The notes: a model not told the origin generated them from the letters alone. A stretch of 64,000 nt of DNA from Pigmentiphaga aceris (GCF_008119665.1 NZ_CP043046.1:5332001-5396000); one strand, 5' to 3'; positions 35,701 through 43,424 are shown, counted from the stretch's first letter. Numbers and translations: made by a program.

Positions 35701-35801
35701 AAGCGGCAAAGGACTTTGCCATCAAGATCGAGCTGGCTGGTGGCGTGACGTTCACACAGGCCAATCTTGAATTGTTCGCGTCGGAACCCACGCCGCCGTA
35801 A
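32781..35801 (+). CDS. Large DUF4214 protein with beta-helix, likely secreted surface protein
   Basis: Of two in-frame ATGs the second (32781) is better spaced from GACGAG; this gives 1006 residues. The N-terminal 370 residues contain four units of the DUF4214 type with the motif GRPADPAGLAFW and variants at about 16, 70, 197 and 256. A proline-rich hinge follows (NPPLVTPPVVSPP, about 380-393). Next is a right-handed beta-helix-like part (FKTIQAAIDAVGDGRAAVIK, SITLEGQGDV, HASNITIKNMVFEEND) and a beta-rich region. The C-terminus contains GYLFVDLDGNGAYEAAKDFA and ends with a short proline tail. There is no cysteine-rich or Sec signal region. The organisation fits a type I secretion substrate, and the exporter at 537-5350 is the obvious candidate (inference). 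The beta-helix may bind or cleave glycans. Confidence 0.85.
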   Translation: MSARVQQAYFTLFGRPADPAGLAFWDNVSASLSDAQLYEALAASPEFQASADITTTSLLTSIYQNAFGRAPDADGLNFWLSVITADGGDLAAVARAAASIISLPTPESADGQAVVNKTQVSIALTEALSNTDHANSIDATTLASAKALLAQTGSTALPEAAALATAITGVAQTVATDTLSKVHSSVQTLYVAVYGRPADPDGLNFWTATLDSLGGDASALATQFISADNAEFVATYGALSADEFLATLYQNLTGRAPDADGASFWKGSIENLTNAGESTLAGFAAVAAQVVQAVVANPTSADANVAKNTAAVAQSFTEQLVQQAGPDADLSQISAAALTAARELLNGVTADPASVTQAQEKVTDLAKGVLEQVGVPVVNPPLVTPPVVSPPATLAFTVDAALENDNPATGAFKTIQAAIDAVGDGRAAVIKVAAGIYTEDLVLKSSITLEGQGDVKVVSAGSDTAVLAEHASNITIKNMVFEENDAVTYQLAFKDASGITLDHVTLIGDERDAATGLYLNGVAGATLSQVTVRAYGKDGIAVVAKDAAPDWKVSKDLTFTDVSATNNGTGLAFYTKGTGIFANPEDAEADINGVVFKGATLISGNGTGVLFGEEGGLKAVHGEFVTPEFGTPSWASIELQNTMVNGNTVQVLSHDRTFPAYIIAAGTDDITVNFDTRVELEGDVPQLVTFTEEAGYSFTIGGSSNIELQRDKSTFWLSDNSDRTTPYQIDVKSSGSEISFSAISYGVTQDIQLTLDANALKTLELSGIYTTARFVLTDTSQLSQLTNIKLTFLTTADILLNLKDAQQSIVLDSSYEGLTSTSSQVDYTGSQHGDTLNIAGRYGSVYTLGSGDDVVSYLGSLQYTYGDPTQLPISSVSTAGVSRVGTREVFGEGVVNAYDTIKNFGASDVIRIETAAERGTFGNVTFGTDNVDLAFAQVAITTQFAQGKNVVFATLPTPDQGYLFVDLDGNGAYEAAKDFAIKIELAGGVTFTQANLELFASEPTPP

Positions 35802-35826
35802 GTCGTTCGGTCTGGCAACAGTACGC

Positions 35827-35853
35827 AAGCCGGACATCGTTGATGTCCGGCTT
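35827..35853 (+). repeat. Palindromic hairpin, left copy of a 27-bp direct repeat flanking the IS
   Basis: A perfect hairpin with 12-base arms (AAGCCGGACATC and its complement) and a GTT loop. It is identical to 37451-37477. It stands 26 bases after the stop of the DUF4214 gene, where a terminator is expected, but has lost its T tract because the insertion sequence starts right behind it. Confidence 0.9.
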
Positions 35854-35866
35854 CAGACTGCTGACC

Positions 35867-35900
35867 AACCCCCCGTTTTCGGACGTGGGGTTTTGTTTTT
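35867..35900 (+). terminator. Hairpin with T tract just inside the left IS end
   Basis: Arms AACCCC and GGGGTT enclose a loop with an inner CCG-TTTT-CGG stem, followed by TTGTTTTTT. It would stop transcription entering the IS from the DUF4214 gene. Confidence 0.6.
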
Positions 35901-35906
35901 TGGGGA

Positions 35907-37400
35907 TCAAGCAGCGAGCGCGGCGGGTTGTGCAGACAGCCAGCTATCGAGCCATCCGTCGGCACGGGCGGTCAGGGCGCGCCACCAGGGCGCAACAGGG
36001 GCCGATATCGACCACTGCAGGCGCAATAAAAGGCGCGCAAGCACCAGGGCGATCTTCTTGATGTTCTGCGCCGCCGCCGCCAGCAAGCATTGCTCGGCGA
36101 CCTTGCGCAGCCCGCGCATGCGCGCGTAGCGGTGCCCATGCAGTTGCTTGGCATCGGCGAAGCTGCGCTCCACAGTTTCCTTGCGACGGGCGTATATCTT
36201 CTTACCCCAGTCCGTGTGGCGGCGTGCGTCAACCAGTTCCTTGTCGCGTTCCCACACGTGGCGCACGACCACCTTGATCGCGCTCTGGCTGTTGGTGCAC
36301 TGGCTGCGTACCTCGCACTGCTGGCATTGCGTCGGGTCTGACTTGTATTCGCGGTAGCCCGCCCGATTGGTGGTGCTGTACGGCAGCCGCTGCCCAGCCG
36401 GGCAGACATATTCGTTGCGGTAGCGGTTGAACGTGTACTGTCGTTTGTAGAACAGCCCAGGCTTGTGGTTCGGCGTGCGGTAGCCCATTACTCCTTGGAT
36501 ATCGCGCGCATGCAGCCCGTGGCAGATCATCGGCGTGTAGTACCCCGCGTCCAGGCCTACCTTGCGCACACCGAAGCCGAAGCGCTCGCGCTGCCGATCC
36601 AGCCTCGCCAAGTAAGGTTGGCTGTCGTGCACCGAGCCTGACGTCACGTGTGTGTCGGTGATGATCGCGAACTTCGCATCGACCGTGCGATGGTCCAGGT
36701 AGAAGAACCCCACCGGCTTGTCGTCACGCACCATGAACCCGCTGTCCGGATCTGTACGACTGATCTTGACGTCCTTGGTCTGGGCAGCGCTGCCGCCCGC
36801 ATCATCGTCGCCGCTGTCACGCTTGAGCGGCCGCTTGCCATGTAGCGCCCGATCCGCATCGACCGCCGCATCCAGCTCAGCCAAGTATGCCGAGGGTGTT
36901 TGTGCGACCGTCACCACGTCGAATTTCTTCTTGCTGGCGTTGGCCTTCAAGTGAGTGCTGTCCGTGTACAGCACCCGGCCATCCACCATCCCCCGCCCGA
37001 TCGCCTGACGCACGATCTCGTCAAAAATCTCCTGGTACACCGAGGTGTCCGTATAGCGTCGCCTGCGGTTCTGCGAGAACGTCGATGCATCGGGCACCTT
37101 GTCGGTCAGCCGGAAACCGATGAACCACCGATACGCCACGTTCACCTGCACCTCGCGCATCAACTGCCGTTCACTGCGCACCCCAAACAGGTAGCCAATG
37201 AACAGCAGCTTGAACATCACCACCGGATCCAGCGCCGGACGGCCGTTGTTCATGCTGTACAGGTGCGCAACCTTCTCTCGGATGAACTCAAAATCGACCG
37301 CTGCCGCGATCTTGCGCAACAGGTGATCGGCCGGAACCAACGACTCCAGCGTCACCATCTCCAGCTCGTGCTGGTGGGGGATCGGTGCTCTTAACATCAC
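35907..37400 (-). CDS. IS1182-family transposase
   Basis: The product is 497 residues, intact and full length for the family. The N-terminal domain has the DUF772/InsH-like pattern (HELEMVTLESLVPADHLLRK, VVMFKLLFIGYLFGVRSERQ, DASTFSQNRRRR). The DDE catalytic part shows VLYTDSTHLKANASKKK, KVGLDAGYYTPMICHGL and a C-terminal glutamate region (ARRKETVERSFADAKQLHGH). A zinc-ribbon-like cluster (CQQCEVRSQC) lies before the last part. It should cut and join the element ends. No frameshift or stop interrupts the frame, so the element may be active. Two ATGs are adjacent at the start; either is possible. Confidence 0.95.
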   Translation of the reverse strand: MMLRAPIPHQHELEMVTLESLVPADHLLRKIAAAVDFEFIREKVAHLYSMNNGRPALDPVVMFKLLFIGYLFGVRSERQLMREVQVNVAYRWFIGFRLTDKVPDASTFSQNRRRRYTDTSVYQEIFDEIVRQAIGRGMVDGRVLYTDSTHLKANASKKKFDVVTVAQTPSAYLAELDAAVDADRALHGKRPLKRDSGDDDAGGSAAQTKDVKISRTDPDSGFMVRDDKPVGFFYLDHRTVDAKFAIITDTHVTSGSVHDSQPYLARLDRQRERFGFGVRKVGLDAGYYTPMICHGLHARDIQGVMGYRTPNHKPGLFYKRQYTFNRYRNEYVCPAGQRLPYSTTNRAGYREYKSDPTQCQQCEVRSQCTNSQSAIKVVVRHVWERDKELVDARRHTDWGKKIYARRKETVERSFADAKQLHGHRYARMRGLRKVAEQCLLAAAAQNIKKIALVLARLLLRLQWSISAPVAPWWRALTARADGWLDSWLSAQPAALAA

Positions 37401-37412
37401 CCAATTATGAAC

Positions 37413-37438
37413 AAAGCCTCCGTTTTACGGGAGGCTTT
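37413..37438. terminator. Hairpin just inside the right IS end
   Basis: Arms AAAGCCTCC (37413-37421) and GGAGGCTTT (37430-37438) pair perfectly around an 8-base loop and touch the right inverted repeat. It lies upstream of the transposase start, where it could block read-in from the rmlD side. Confidence 0.65.
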
Positions 37439-37450
37439 GTCAGCAGTCTG

Positions 37451-37482
37451 AAGCCGGACATCGTTGATGTCCGGCTTTTTCT
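37451..37482 (+). terminator. Right copy of the palindrome, retaining its T tract
   Basis: The same 27-bp hairpin as at 35827-35853, here followed by TTTTTCTTT. With its T tract it reads as the original intrinsic terminator of the DUF4214 gene, now displaced by the insertion sequence. Confidence 0.85.
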
Positions 37483-37558
37483 TTGAATGCAATCTCTTGC
37501 AGTGGAATATGCGGGGTCGGGTGCTACGCTGCCGACCTTGTCTTTGAAGCAACCTGCC

Positions 37559-38455
37559 ATGTCACGCATTCTTCTACTCGGCAAAAACGGCCAGGTCGGC
37601 ACCGAGCTCTCTCATCGCCTGGGTGTCTTGGGCACCGTCATCGCACTCGGCCGCGACGAGGCGGATTTCACACAGCCGAATGCGCTGCGCGACCTGGTTC
37701 GAGAACAACGCCCTACCCTCATCGTCAATGCGGCTGCGTACACCGCCGTGGATCGCGCTGAATCGGAAGCGACGCTGGCCCAGGCGGTGAATGTCGACAG
37801 CCCTGCAGCATTGGCGCGAGCCGCATGCGATGTAAACGCACTGTTGGTGCACTACAGCACCGACTACGTCTTCAACGGCCAGAAGCAAACCCCTTACGTC
37901 GAAGACGATGCCACCGACCCCCAAGGAGTGTATGGCCGCACCAAACGCGATGGTGAAGACGCTATTCGCGCATCGGGCGCACGGCATCTGATCTTGCGCA
38001 CCAGTTGGGTGTATGCCGCCCATGGGAACAATTTCGTGCGCACCATGCTTCGGCTTGCGCGAGAGCGCGACACGCTGCGGGTGGTGGCCGATCAGATCGG
38101 CGCGCCTACGGGTGCGGCATGCATTGCGGACGTCACGGTGCAGTGTCTGACACGCATGATGAATGGCGTAGTGGATGCGGCGGCCAGCAGTGGCACCTAC
38201 CACCTGACTGCCACAGGCTCGACGTCATGGCATGGCCTGGCTGCTGCCGTGGTCGAGCAGGCGCGAACGACGCTTGGTGCTGACGCGTTGGCGGTGCGCG
38301 ATGTGCTGCCAATCACCACGGCTGAGTATCCGTTGCCCGCTGCGCGCCCGGCCAATTCATGCCTTTGCTGCGACAAGCTAAAAACGCATTTTGGTGTATG
38401 TCTGCCGGCATGGCAGGACGGTGTGCAGCAAGTCGTTCAGCAACTGCTGCGCTGA
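37559..38455 (+). CDS. rmlD: dTDP-4-dehydrorhamnose reductase RmlD
   Basis: The start at 37559 (MSRILLLGKNGQVGTEL) gives 298 residues, the normal length; the frame extends 24 codons upstream without family similarity. It reduces dTDP-4-keto-rhamnose to dTDP-L-rhamnose, the last step of the pathway. The nucleotide-binding GKNGQVG, the YSTDYVFNG motif, the active-site YGRTKRDGE and the region ILRTSWVYAAHGNNFVRTML are all present. It is separated from rmlBAC by about 17 kb and stands alone behind the insertion sequence. It must be transcribed from its own promoter or one provided by the IS. I see no strong ribosome site. Confidence 0.95.
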   Translation: MSRILLLGKNGQVGTELSHRLGVLGTVIALGRDEADFTQPNALRDLVREQRPTLIVNAAAYTAVDRAESEATLAQAVNVDSPAALARAACDVNALLVHYSTDYVFNGQKQTPYVEDDATDPQGVYGRTKRDGEDAIRASGARHLILRTSWVYAAHGNNFVRTMLRLARERDTLRVVADQIGAPTGAACIADVTVQCLTRMMNGVVDAAASSGTYHLTATGSTSWHGLAAAVVEQARTTLGADALAVRDVLPITTAEYPLPAARPANSCLCCDKLKTHFGVCLPAWQDGVQQVVQQLLR

Positions 38456-38621
38456 GTCGCGGACAGAAACGTAAGTTCGATGACGACGAACTTGGCAAGT
38501 ACATACGTCTGAAAACGTGTGCACGACATCTGACGCGTAACGCGCATTCAAACGTCGCGTGGCGTTGAACTCGGTCTGACATAACGTCGCTGTCATCACC
38601 CCGTCATCCCACGGCGGTCCA

Positions 38622-38637
38622 ATGTAATCGTTTACAT
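38622..38637. promoter_or_regulatory. Predicted LacI-family operator
   Basis: ATGTAATCGTTTACAT is a near-perfect palindrome with a central CG-containing core, typical of operators bound by LacI-type regulators. It ends 11 bases before the regulator start at 38649, so it would give autoregulation and control the operon behind it. Confidence 0.75.
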
Positions 38638-38648
38638 AGGACCGCCCA

Positions 38649-39653
38649 ATGAGCATTCAGGAAGTCGCGAGGCAGGCAGGCGTATCGGTCGCTACCGTCT
38701 CGCGCGCCTTCAACCTGCCGGACAAGGTGTCGGCCGAGACACGCGAACGCGTGGCTTCGGTCGCGCGCGAACTCGGCTATCGGCCGAACGCCAGCGCACG
38801 CACCTTGCGCACGCAGCGCAGCCGGGTGCTCGGTGTAGTGTTGCCCACCTTGTTGAACCCGGTGTTTGCCGAATGCCTGGACGGCATTGCGCACGCGGCG
38901 GCCGAACTCGGTTATTCGATCATGCCGGTCACGACTGACTACCAGCTTGGTCAGGAAGAACGGGCGGTCGACTTGCTGCTGTCGGAAAGCGTCGACGGCA
39001 TGATTCTGGTGGTGTCGAACCCCGCCACATCGATTGCGCTGCAACGGCTGCGCAAGGCCGGCACGCCTTATGTCTTGGCCTACAACCGGCACGCCGATCA
39101 CCCTTGTGTGTCGGTGGACAGCGAGCTTGCGGTGATGCAGCTAGTAACCCGCTTGGCAGCGCTTGGGCACCGTGAAATCGCCATGGTCAGCGGCCAGTTG
39201 TCGGCGTCCGATCGTGCGCAGCAACGCTATCGCGGTTTCCTGCAAGGCATGCAGTCTGCAGGCCTTTCACCACGTCTGCTGGAAGTGCCTTTCATTGACG
39301 ATGCAGCCGCCGCATTGGCTGATCTGATCCACAGCGCACGACGTCCCACCACCCTGCTTTGCTCCAACGATTTGCTGGCGATTCGCGCGATTCGCGCAGT
39401 GCGTCAGGCCGGCTTGCGTGTGCCCGAAGACGTGTCGGTTACCGGCTTCGACGGCATTGCATTGGGCCTGGACCTGACCCCGATGCTGAGCACCGTGGTG
39501 CAGCCCAATGCACGCATCGGCGAGACCGCCGTGGCGCTGATCGTGCAGTCGCTGATCGACGGCAGCGTGCCCGGCGCGGATGCCAGCCAGATGCTGTCCC
39601 ACAGCTGGCGCGCGGGGGAATCCTGCGGCGCAGCAGCGGGATCGACCTCATGA
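38649..39653 (+). CDS. LacI-family transcriptional regulator
   Basis: The product is 334 residues. The N-terminal helix-turn-helix and hinge are canonical (SIQEVARQAGVSVATVSRAF, RELGYRPNASARTLR). The effector domain follows (LGVVLPTLLNPVFAECLDGI, SVDGMILVVSNP, ITGFD-like VTGFDGIALGLDLTPMLSTV). It likely represses the transport and phosphodiesterase genes that follow and binds a sugar-phosphate or polyol as inducer (inference from the operon). A palindromic operator lies in its own leader. Its end runs into the start region of the binding-protein gene, with an ATG overlapping its stop codon. Confidence 0.93.
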   Translation: MSIQEVARQAGVSVATVSRAFNLPDKVSAETRERVASVARELGYRPNASARTLRTQRSRVLGVVLPTLLNPVFAECLDGIAHAAAELGYSIMPVTTDYQLGQEERAVDLLLSESVDGMILVVSNPATSIALQRLRKAGTPYVLAYNRHADHPCVSVDSELAVMQLVTRLAALGHREIAMVSGQLSASDRAQQRYRGFLQGMQSAGLSPRLLEVPFIDDAAAALADLIHSARRPTTLLCSNDLLAIRAIRAVRQAGLRVPEDVSVTGFDGIALGLDLTPMLSTVVQPNARIGETAVALIVQSLIDGSVPGADASQMLSHSWRAGESCGAAAGSTS

Positions 39654-39733
39654 CCAAGACTCTATTTTTCCCGCGTCGTCACGGCCCCGCCATGACGGCC
39701 ATTCCCCTCCCCATGCACGTCAGGAAACCTCCC

Positions 39734-40747
39734 ATGACCTTCTCGCTCAAACACATCGCGAGCGCCGGCCTGTTCGCGGTCGGCCTGCTCTGCGGCACTG
39801 CGGCGTCTGCCCAGAACGCCATCTGCTACAACTGCCCGCCCGAATGGGCCGACTGGAGCGCACAGATCGCTGCCATCAAGGCAAAGACTGGTGTGACGGT
39901 TCCGCCGGACAACAAGAATTCCGGCCAGGCGCTGGCGCAAATGACCGCCGAGCGCGCAAGCCCGGTGGCAGACGTGACCTACCTGGGCGTGACCTTCGCC
40001 ATTCAAGCTGCCAAGGATGGCCTGGTGACGGGTTATCAGCCAGCAGCCTGGAAGGACATCCCTGACGGCATGAAAGACCCGCAGGGCCGCTGGTTCACCA
40101 TCCATTCGGGCACCATGGGTTTCATGGTCAATGTGGATGCGTTGAACGGCAAACCGGTGCCGACCTCCTGGGCTGATTTGTTGAAGCCTGAGTACAAGGG
40201 CCTGGTGGGTTATCTGGACCCGGCTTCCGCTTTCGCCGGTTATGTCGGCGCGGTTGCTGTGAACCAGGCACGCGGCGGCACGCTGGACAACTTCGGCCCC
40301 GGCATCGAGTACTTCAAGGCACTGGCCAAGAACGAACCCATCGTGCCCAAGCAGACCGCTTATGCACGCGTGCTGTCGGGTGAAATTGCGATCTTGCTGG
40401 ACTACGACTTCAACGCCTACCGCGCCCGCTACAAGGACAAGGCCAACGTTCGTTTCGTGATCCCCTCTGAGGGCACCGTGGTGGTTCCCTACACCATGAG
40501 CCTGGTCGCCAAGGGTCCGAACCCGGACAACGGCCGCAAGGTGCTGGACTTCGTGCTGTCTGACGAAGGCCAGGGCATATGGGCCAACGCCTACCTGCGC
40601 CCGGTGCGTGCCAGCGCCATGCCTTCGGACGTGCAAGCGCGTTTCCTGCCTGCCAGCGACTACGCCCGCGCCACCACCGTGGACTACGACAAGATGGCTG
40701 CCGTGCAGAAGGAATTCTCGCAGCGTTATCTGAAAGAAGCGCAGTAA
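39734..40747 (+). CDS. ABC importer solute-binding protein
   Basis: The start at 39734 is preceded by AGGAAA at good distance and leads into a signal peptide (MTFSLKHIASAGLFAVGLLC, cleavage after ASA). An ATG at 39650 overlapping the regulator stop is less likely. The product is 337 residues. It resembles iron(III)/polyamine/phosphonate-type binding proteins (DVTYLGVTFAIQAAKDGLV, GTMGFMVNVDALNGK, YKGLVGYLDPASAFAGY). The mature N-terminus carries two cysteines close together (AICYNCPPEW), which may form a disulphide. It is not similar in length or sequence to UgpB, although the operon also encodes a phosphodiesterase and GlpD. Ligand probably a glycerol-phosphate derivative (inference). Confidence 0.88.
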   Translation: MTFSLKHIASAGLFAVGLLCGTAASAQNAICYNCPPEWADWSAQIAAIKAKTGVTVPPDNKNSGQALAQMTAERASPVADVTYLGVTFAIQAAKDGLVTGYQPAAWKDIPDGMKDPQGRWFTIHSGTMGFMVNVDALNGKPVPTSWADLLKPEYKGLVGYLDPASAFAGYVGAVAVNQARGGTLDNFGPGIEYFKALAKNEPIVPKQTAYARVLSGEIAILLDYDFNAYRARYKDKANVRFVIPSEGTVVVPYTMSLVAKGPNPDNGRKVLDFVLSDEGQGIWANAYLRPVRASAMPSDVQARFLPASDYARATTVDYDKMAAVQKEFSQRYLKEAQ

Positions 40748-40757
40748 AGGTAGTCGT

Positions 40758-41576
40758 ATGAGCCATGTTGGATCTTCAACGCCGCGAGGCTTGCTGCTGG
40801 CATGCAGTGCGCCTGCGGTCGCGTTCTTCGCTGCGTTCTGGCTGCTGCCAGTCACCCACCTGCTGGTGCTGCCCGCCAAAGACGGCTGGCAGACCTACTT
40901 CGCGGTGCTGACCGACAGCCGCTACCTGACCAGCATGGCCAATACGCTTGTGCTGTCCTTGGTGGTCACCTTGGCGACCCTGTTGCTGGGCGGCGCGGTG
41001 GGCATATGCCTGGCGCGTCGTCAGTTTCCCGGTCGCCGGGTACTGCTGTCGCTGCTGACCCTGCCTTTGTCTTTCCCCGGCGTGATCGTGGGTTTCTTCG
41101 TGATCCTGCTGGGCGGCAGGCAGGGCCTGGTGGCCGATCTGAGCTCGTGGGCAGGCGCTGGTCGCGTGACCTTCGCCTACGGCTTGCTGGGCCTGTTCCT
41201 GGCCTATGTGTACTTCTCGTTGCCGCGTGCAATTGCTACCTACACGGCAGCAGCCGAAGCCATGGACCCACAGCTTGAAGAAGCTGCACGTTCGCTGGGT
41301 GCATCACGCCTGGGCGTGCTGCGCGACGTGTGGTTGCCGGAACTGGCACCGACCACGCTGGGCTGCGGTGCCATCTTGTTCGCCACGGCGATGGGGGCGT
41401 TTGGTACGGCCTTCACGCTGGCCAGCAAGGTGGAAGTGCTGCCCATCACGATCTATAACGAATTCACCAATTACGCGAACTTCGCGCTGGCCGCCGCGCT
41501 GTCGATCTCGCTTGGCATCGTCACCTGGGCCGTGCTGTTTGCGGCACGCCTGGCTGGCGGCAAGGAGCTGCGATGA
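40758..41576 (+). CDS. ABC importer permease 1
   Basis: The product is 272 residues with six predicted membrane segments (for example VAFFAAFWLLPVTHLLVL and TLVLSLVVTLATLLLGGAVG). The cytoplasmic coupling motif is EEAARSLGASRLGVLRDVWL. It belongs to the same broad family as the permeases of polyamine, phosphonate and iron importers. AAAGG lies seven bases before the start. The ATGA at its end overlaps the start of the second permease, implying coupled translation. Confidence 0.92.
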   Translation: MSHVGSSTPRGLLLACSAPAVAFFAAFWLLPVTHLLVLPAKDGWQTYFAVLTDSRYLTSMANTLVLSLVVTLATLLLGGAVGICLARRQFPGRRVLLSLLTLPLSFPGVIVGFFVILLGGRQGLVADLSSWAGAGRVTFAYGLLGLFLAYVYFSLPRAIATYTAAAEAMDPQLEEAARSLGASRLGVLRDVWLPELAPTTLGCGAILFATAMGAFGTAFTLASKVEVLPITIYNEFTNYANFALAAALSISLGIVTWAVLFAARLAGGKELR

Positions 41577-42376
41577 GCACGTGCCATACTCCCCTTTCTT
41601 CCCCGCTGCTGTTGGTCGTCACCGTGCTGGTGTCGCTGTTCATGCTGGCCCCGATGGTCTTGTCCTTGATGGCTGGCCTGGTGAACAACTACAGCAGCGG
41701 CATTCGCAGCGGCTTGACCTTGCGCTGGCTGGGCGAGGTCTGGAATGTCTACGGCGGCACCGTGGGCTGGTCTCTGGTGTTGGCGGTGGCCTGCGTGGTG
41801 GGCAACCTGCTGATCGGCGTGCCCTGCGCCTATGCACTGGCCCGCACACGCTCACGCTGGGCCAGTGCCTTTGAAGAACTGTTGACGTTGCCTGTGGCCG
41901 TTCCCGGCCTGGCCACCGCGCTGGCCTTGATCCTGACCTACGGCGGTTATCGCGATTTCCGTCAGAGCTTTTTCTTCATCCTGGTAGGCCATCTGGTCTT
42001 CACCCTGCCCTTCATGGTGCGCACCGTGTCGCCCGCGTTTCGTCGCCGCGACATCCAGGCATTGGAAGAAGCATCGCGGTCCTTGGGTGCGAGTTTTCGC
42101 CAGCGTTTTCTGGGTGTGCTGGTGCCCGCCGCCTTCCCCGCCATTGTCGCGGGCAGCCTGATGGTCTTCACGCTCTCGGTCGGTGAATTCAACCTGACCT
42201 GGATGCTGCACACCCCGCTTACGCGCACCTTGCCGGTGGGTCTGGCCGACAGCTACGCATCAATGCGTATCGAGATCGGCTCTGCCTACACGCTGGTGTT
42301 CATTGCAGTCATTTTGCCGGTGCTGTGGAGCTTGCAGCATCTGGCCCAACACATACAGAAGCGCCATGGAACTTGA
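41573..42376 (+). CDS. ABC importer permease 2
   Basis: The product is 267 residues, inner membrane, with six predicted segments (LLLVVTVLVSLFMLAPMVLS and following). The coupling motif EEASRSLGASFRQRFLGVLV pairs it with the first permease as a heterodimer. It starts within the ATGA of the previous gene and overlaps the ATPase start by 11 bases. Confidence 0.92.
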   Translation: MSTCHTPLSSPLLLVVTVLVSLFMLAPMVLSLMAGLVNNYSSGIRSGLTLRWLGEVWNVYGGTVGWSLVLAVACVVGNLLIGVPCAYALARTRSRWASAFEELLTLPVAVPGLATALALILTYGGYRDFRQSFFFILVGHLVFTLPFMVRTVSPAFRRRDIQALEEASRSLGASFRQRFLGVLVPAAFPAIVAGSLMVFTLSVGEFNLTWMLHTPLTRTLPVGLADSYASMRIEIGSAYTLVFIAVILPVLWSLQHLAQHIQKRHGT

Positions 42377-43424
42377 ACGCGTTCGCATCGACATCGTCGA
42401 TTGCGCCAAGACCTACGCCGACGGCACACGCGGTTTGCAGACCACCTCGCTGTCGGTCGAGCCCGGTGAAGTGATGGCCTTGCTGGGGCCGTCGGGCTGC
42501 GGCAAGACCACCTTGTTGCGCCTGATCGCCGGCCTGGAAAGTGCCGACGCAGGCAGCACCATTCGCTTCGGTGAACTGGACGTCACCCGCCAACCCATCG
42601 AGCAACGCGGCGTGGGCATGGTGTTCCAGCACTACGCCCTGTTCCCGCAGATGACGGTCGCGGCCAACATCGGCTACGGCCTGAAGGTGCGTGGCGTCGA
42701 TGAAGCCAAGCGCCGTGCCTCGGTCGGTGAACTGGTTGACCTGATGCGCCTGAACGGTCTGGAAGACAAGCGCCCCGCAGAGTTGTCTGGCGGACAACGG
42801 CAGCGCGTGGCATTGGCCCGCGCCGTGGCCGTGCGCCCGCGTGTGCTGCTGCTGGACGAGCCGCTGACCGCGCTGGATGCGAAGCTGAAAGAGTCCTTGC
42901 GCGACGAGCTGGCCGACCTGCTGCGCCGTCTGCATATCACCGCCGTGCATGTAACGCACGACCAGCACGAAGCCATGGTGATCGCCGATCGCCTGGCCGT
43001 AATGCATGCCGGTCGGGTGGTGCAGGTAGGGCGCGGTGAAGACCTGTACCGTGCGCCCAGCCACCCGTTCGTGGCGGAATTCCTGGGCCGTGTGAACCGC
43101 CTGGCGCGCACGCCGCAAGACATGCAGGCAGACCGCCTGCAACTGGGTGGTGCCCAGATCGACTGCTCGCCCAACTGGCGCGGCCACGCCACCTTGCTGG
43201 TGCGCCCGGAAGACATCCAGCTGGGCGATGCGCACCCCGGCTGGGGCACGGCCACCGTGGAACAACGTGTGTTCCTGGGTGAACGTGTGCAACTGCGCCT
43301 GCGCACCGATGAACACACCAGCCTGCTGGCCGACGCCGACCGCGATTCCCCGCTGACCGTGGGCAGCCGTGTTGGCGTGTGGATATCTCCTGATCGCTTG
43401 ATCCCCGCTTCGGACACTTTTTAA
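42366..43424 (+). CDS. ABC importer ATPase
   Basis: The start at 42366 (MELERVRIDIVDCAKTYADG) overlaps the second permease. The product is 352 residues. Walker A GPSGCGKTT, signature LSGGQRQRVALARAV, Walker B VLLLDEPLTALD and switch His VTHDQHEA are complete, and a C-terminal TOBE domain follows (LLVRPEDIQLGD). It powers the importer encoded by the genes before it. Its stop overlaps the next start by one base (TAATG), so the phosphodiesterase is translated with it. Confidence 0.93.
   Translation: MELERVRIDIVDCAKTYADGTRGLQTTSLSVEPGEVMALLGPSGCGKTTLLRLIAGLESADAGSTIRFGELDVTRQPIEQRGVGMVFQHYALFPQMTVAANIGYGLKVRGVDEAKRRASVGELVDLMRLNGLEDKRPAELSGGQRQRVALARAVAVRPRVLLLDEPLTALDAKLKESLRDELADLLRRLHITAVHVTHDQHEAMVIADRLAVMHAGRVVQVGRGEDLYRAPSHPFVAEFLGRVNRLARTPQDMQADRLQLGGAQIDCSPNWRGHATLLVRPEDIQLGDAHPGWGTATVEQRVFLGERVQLRLRTDEHTSLLADADRDSPLTVGSRVGVWISPDRLIPASDTF

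Larger units (their letters stand above)
35854..37450 (-). mobile_element. IS1182-family insertion sequence, 1597 bp, apparently complete
   Basis: The ends are perfect 12-bp inverted repeats, CAGACTGCTGAC at 35854-35865 and its complement at 37439-37450, with weaker similarity continuing inward for about 20 bases. A single intact transposase gene (35907-37400, minus) fills the element. Directly outside both ends stands an identical 27-bp palindrome, so the element has either duplicated a terminator hairpin or inserted next to it. Terminator-like hairpins lie just inside both ends (35867-35900 and 37413-37438). The left one is followed by a T-rich run and would stop outside transcription from the DUF4214 gene. 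Confidence 0.88.
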
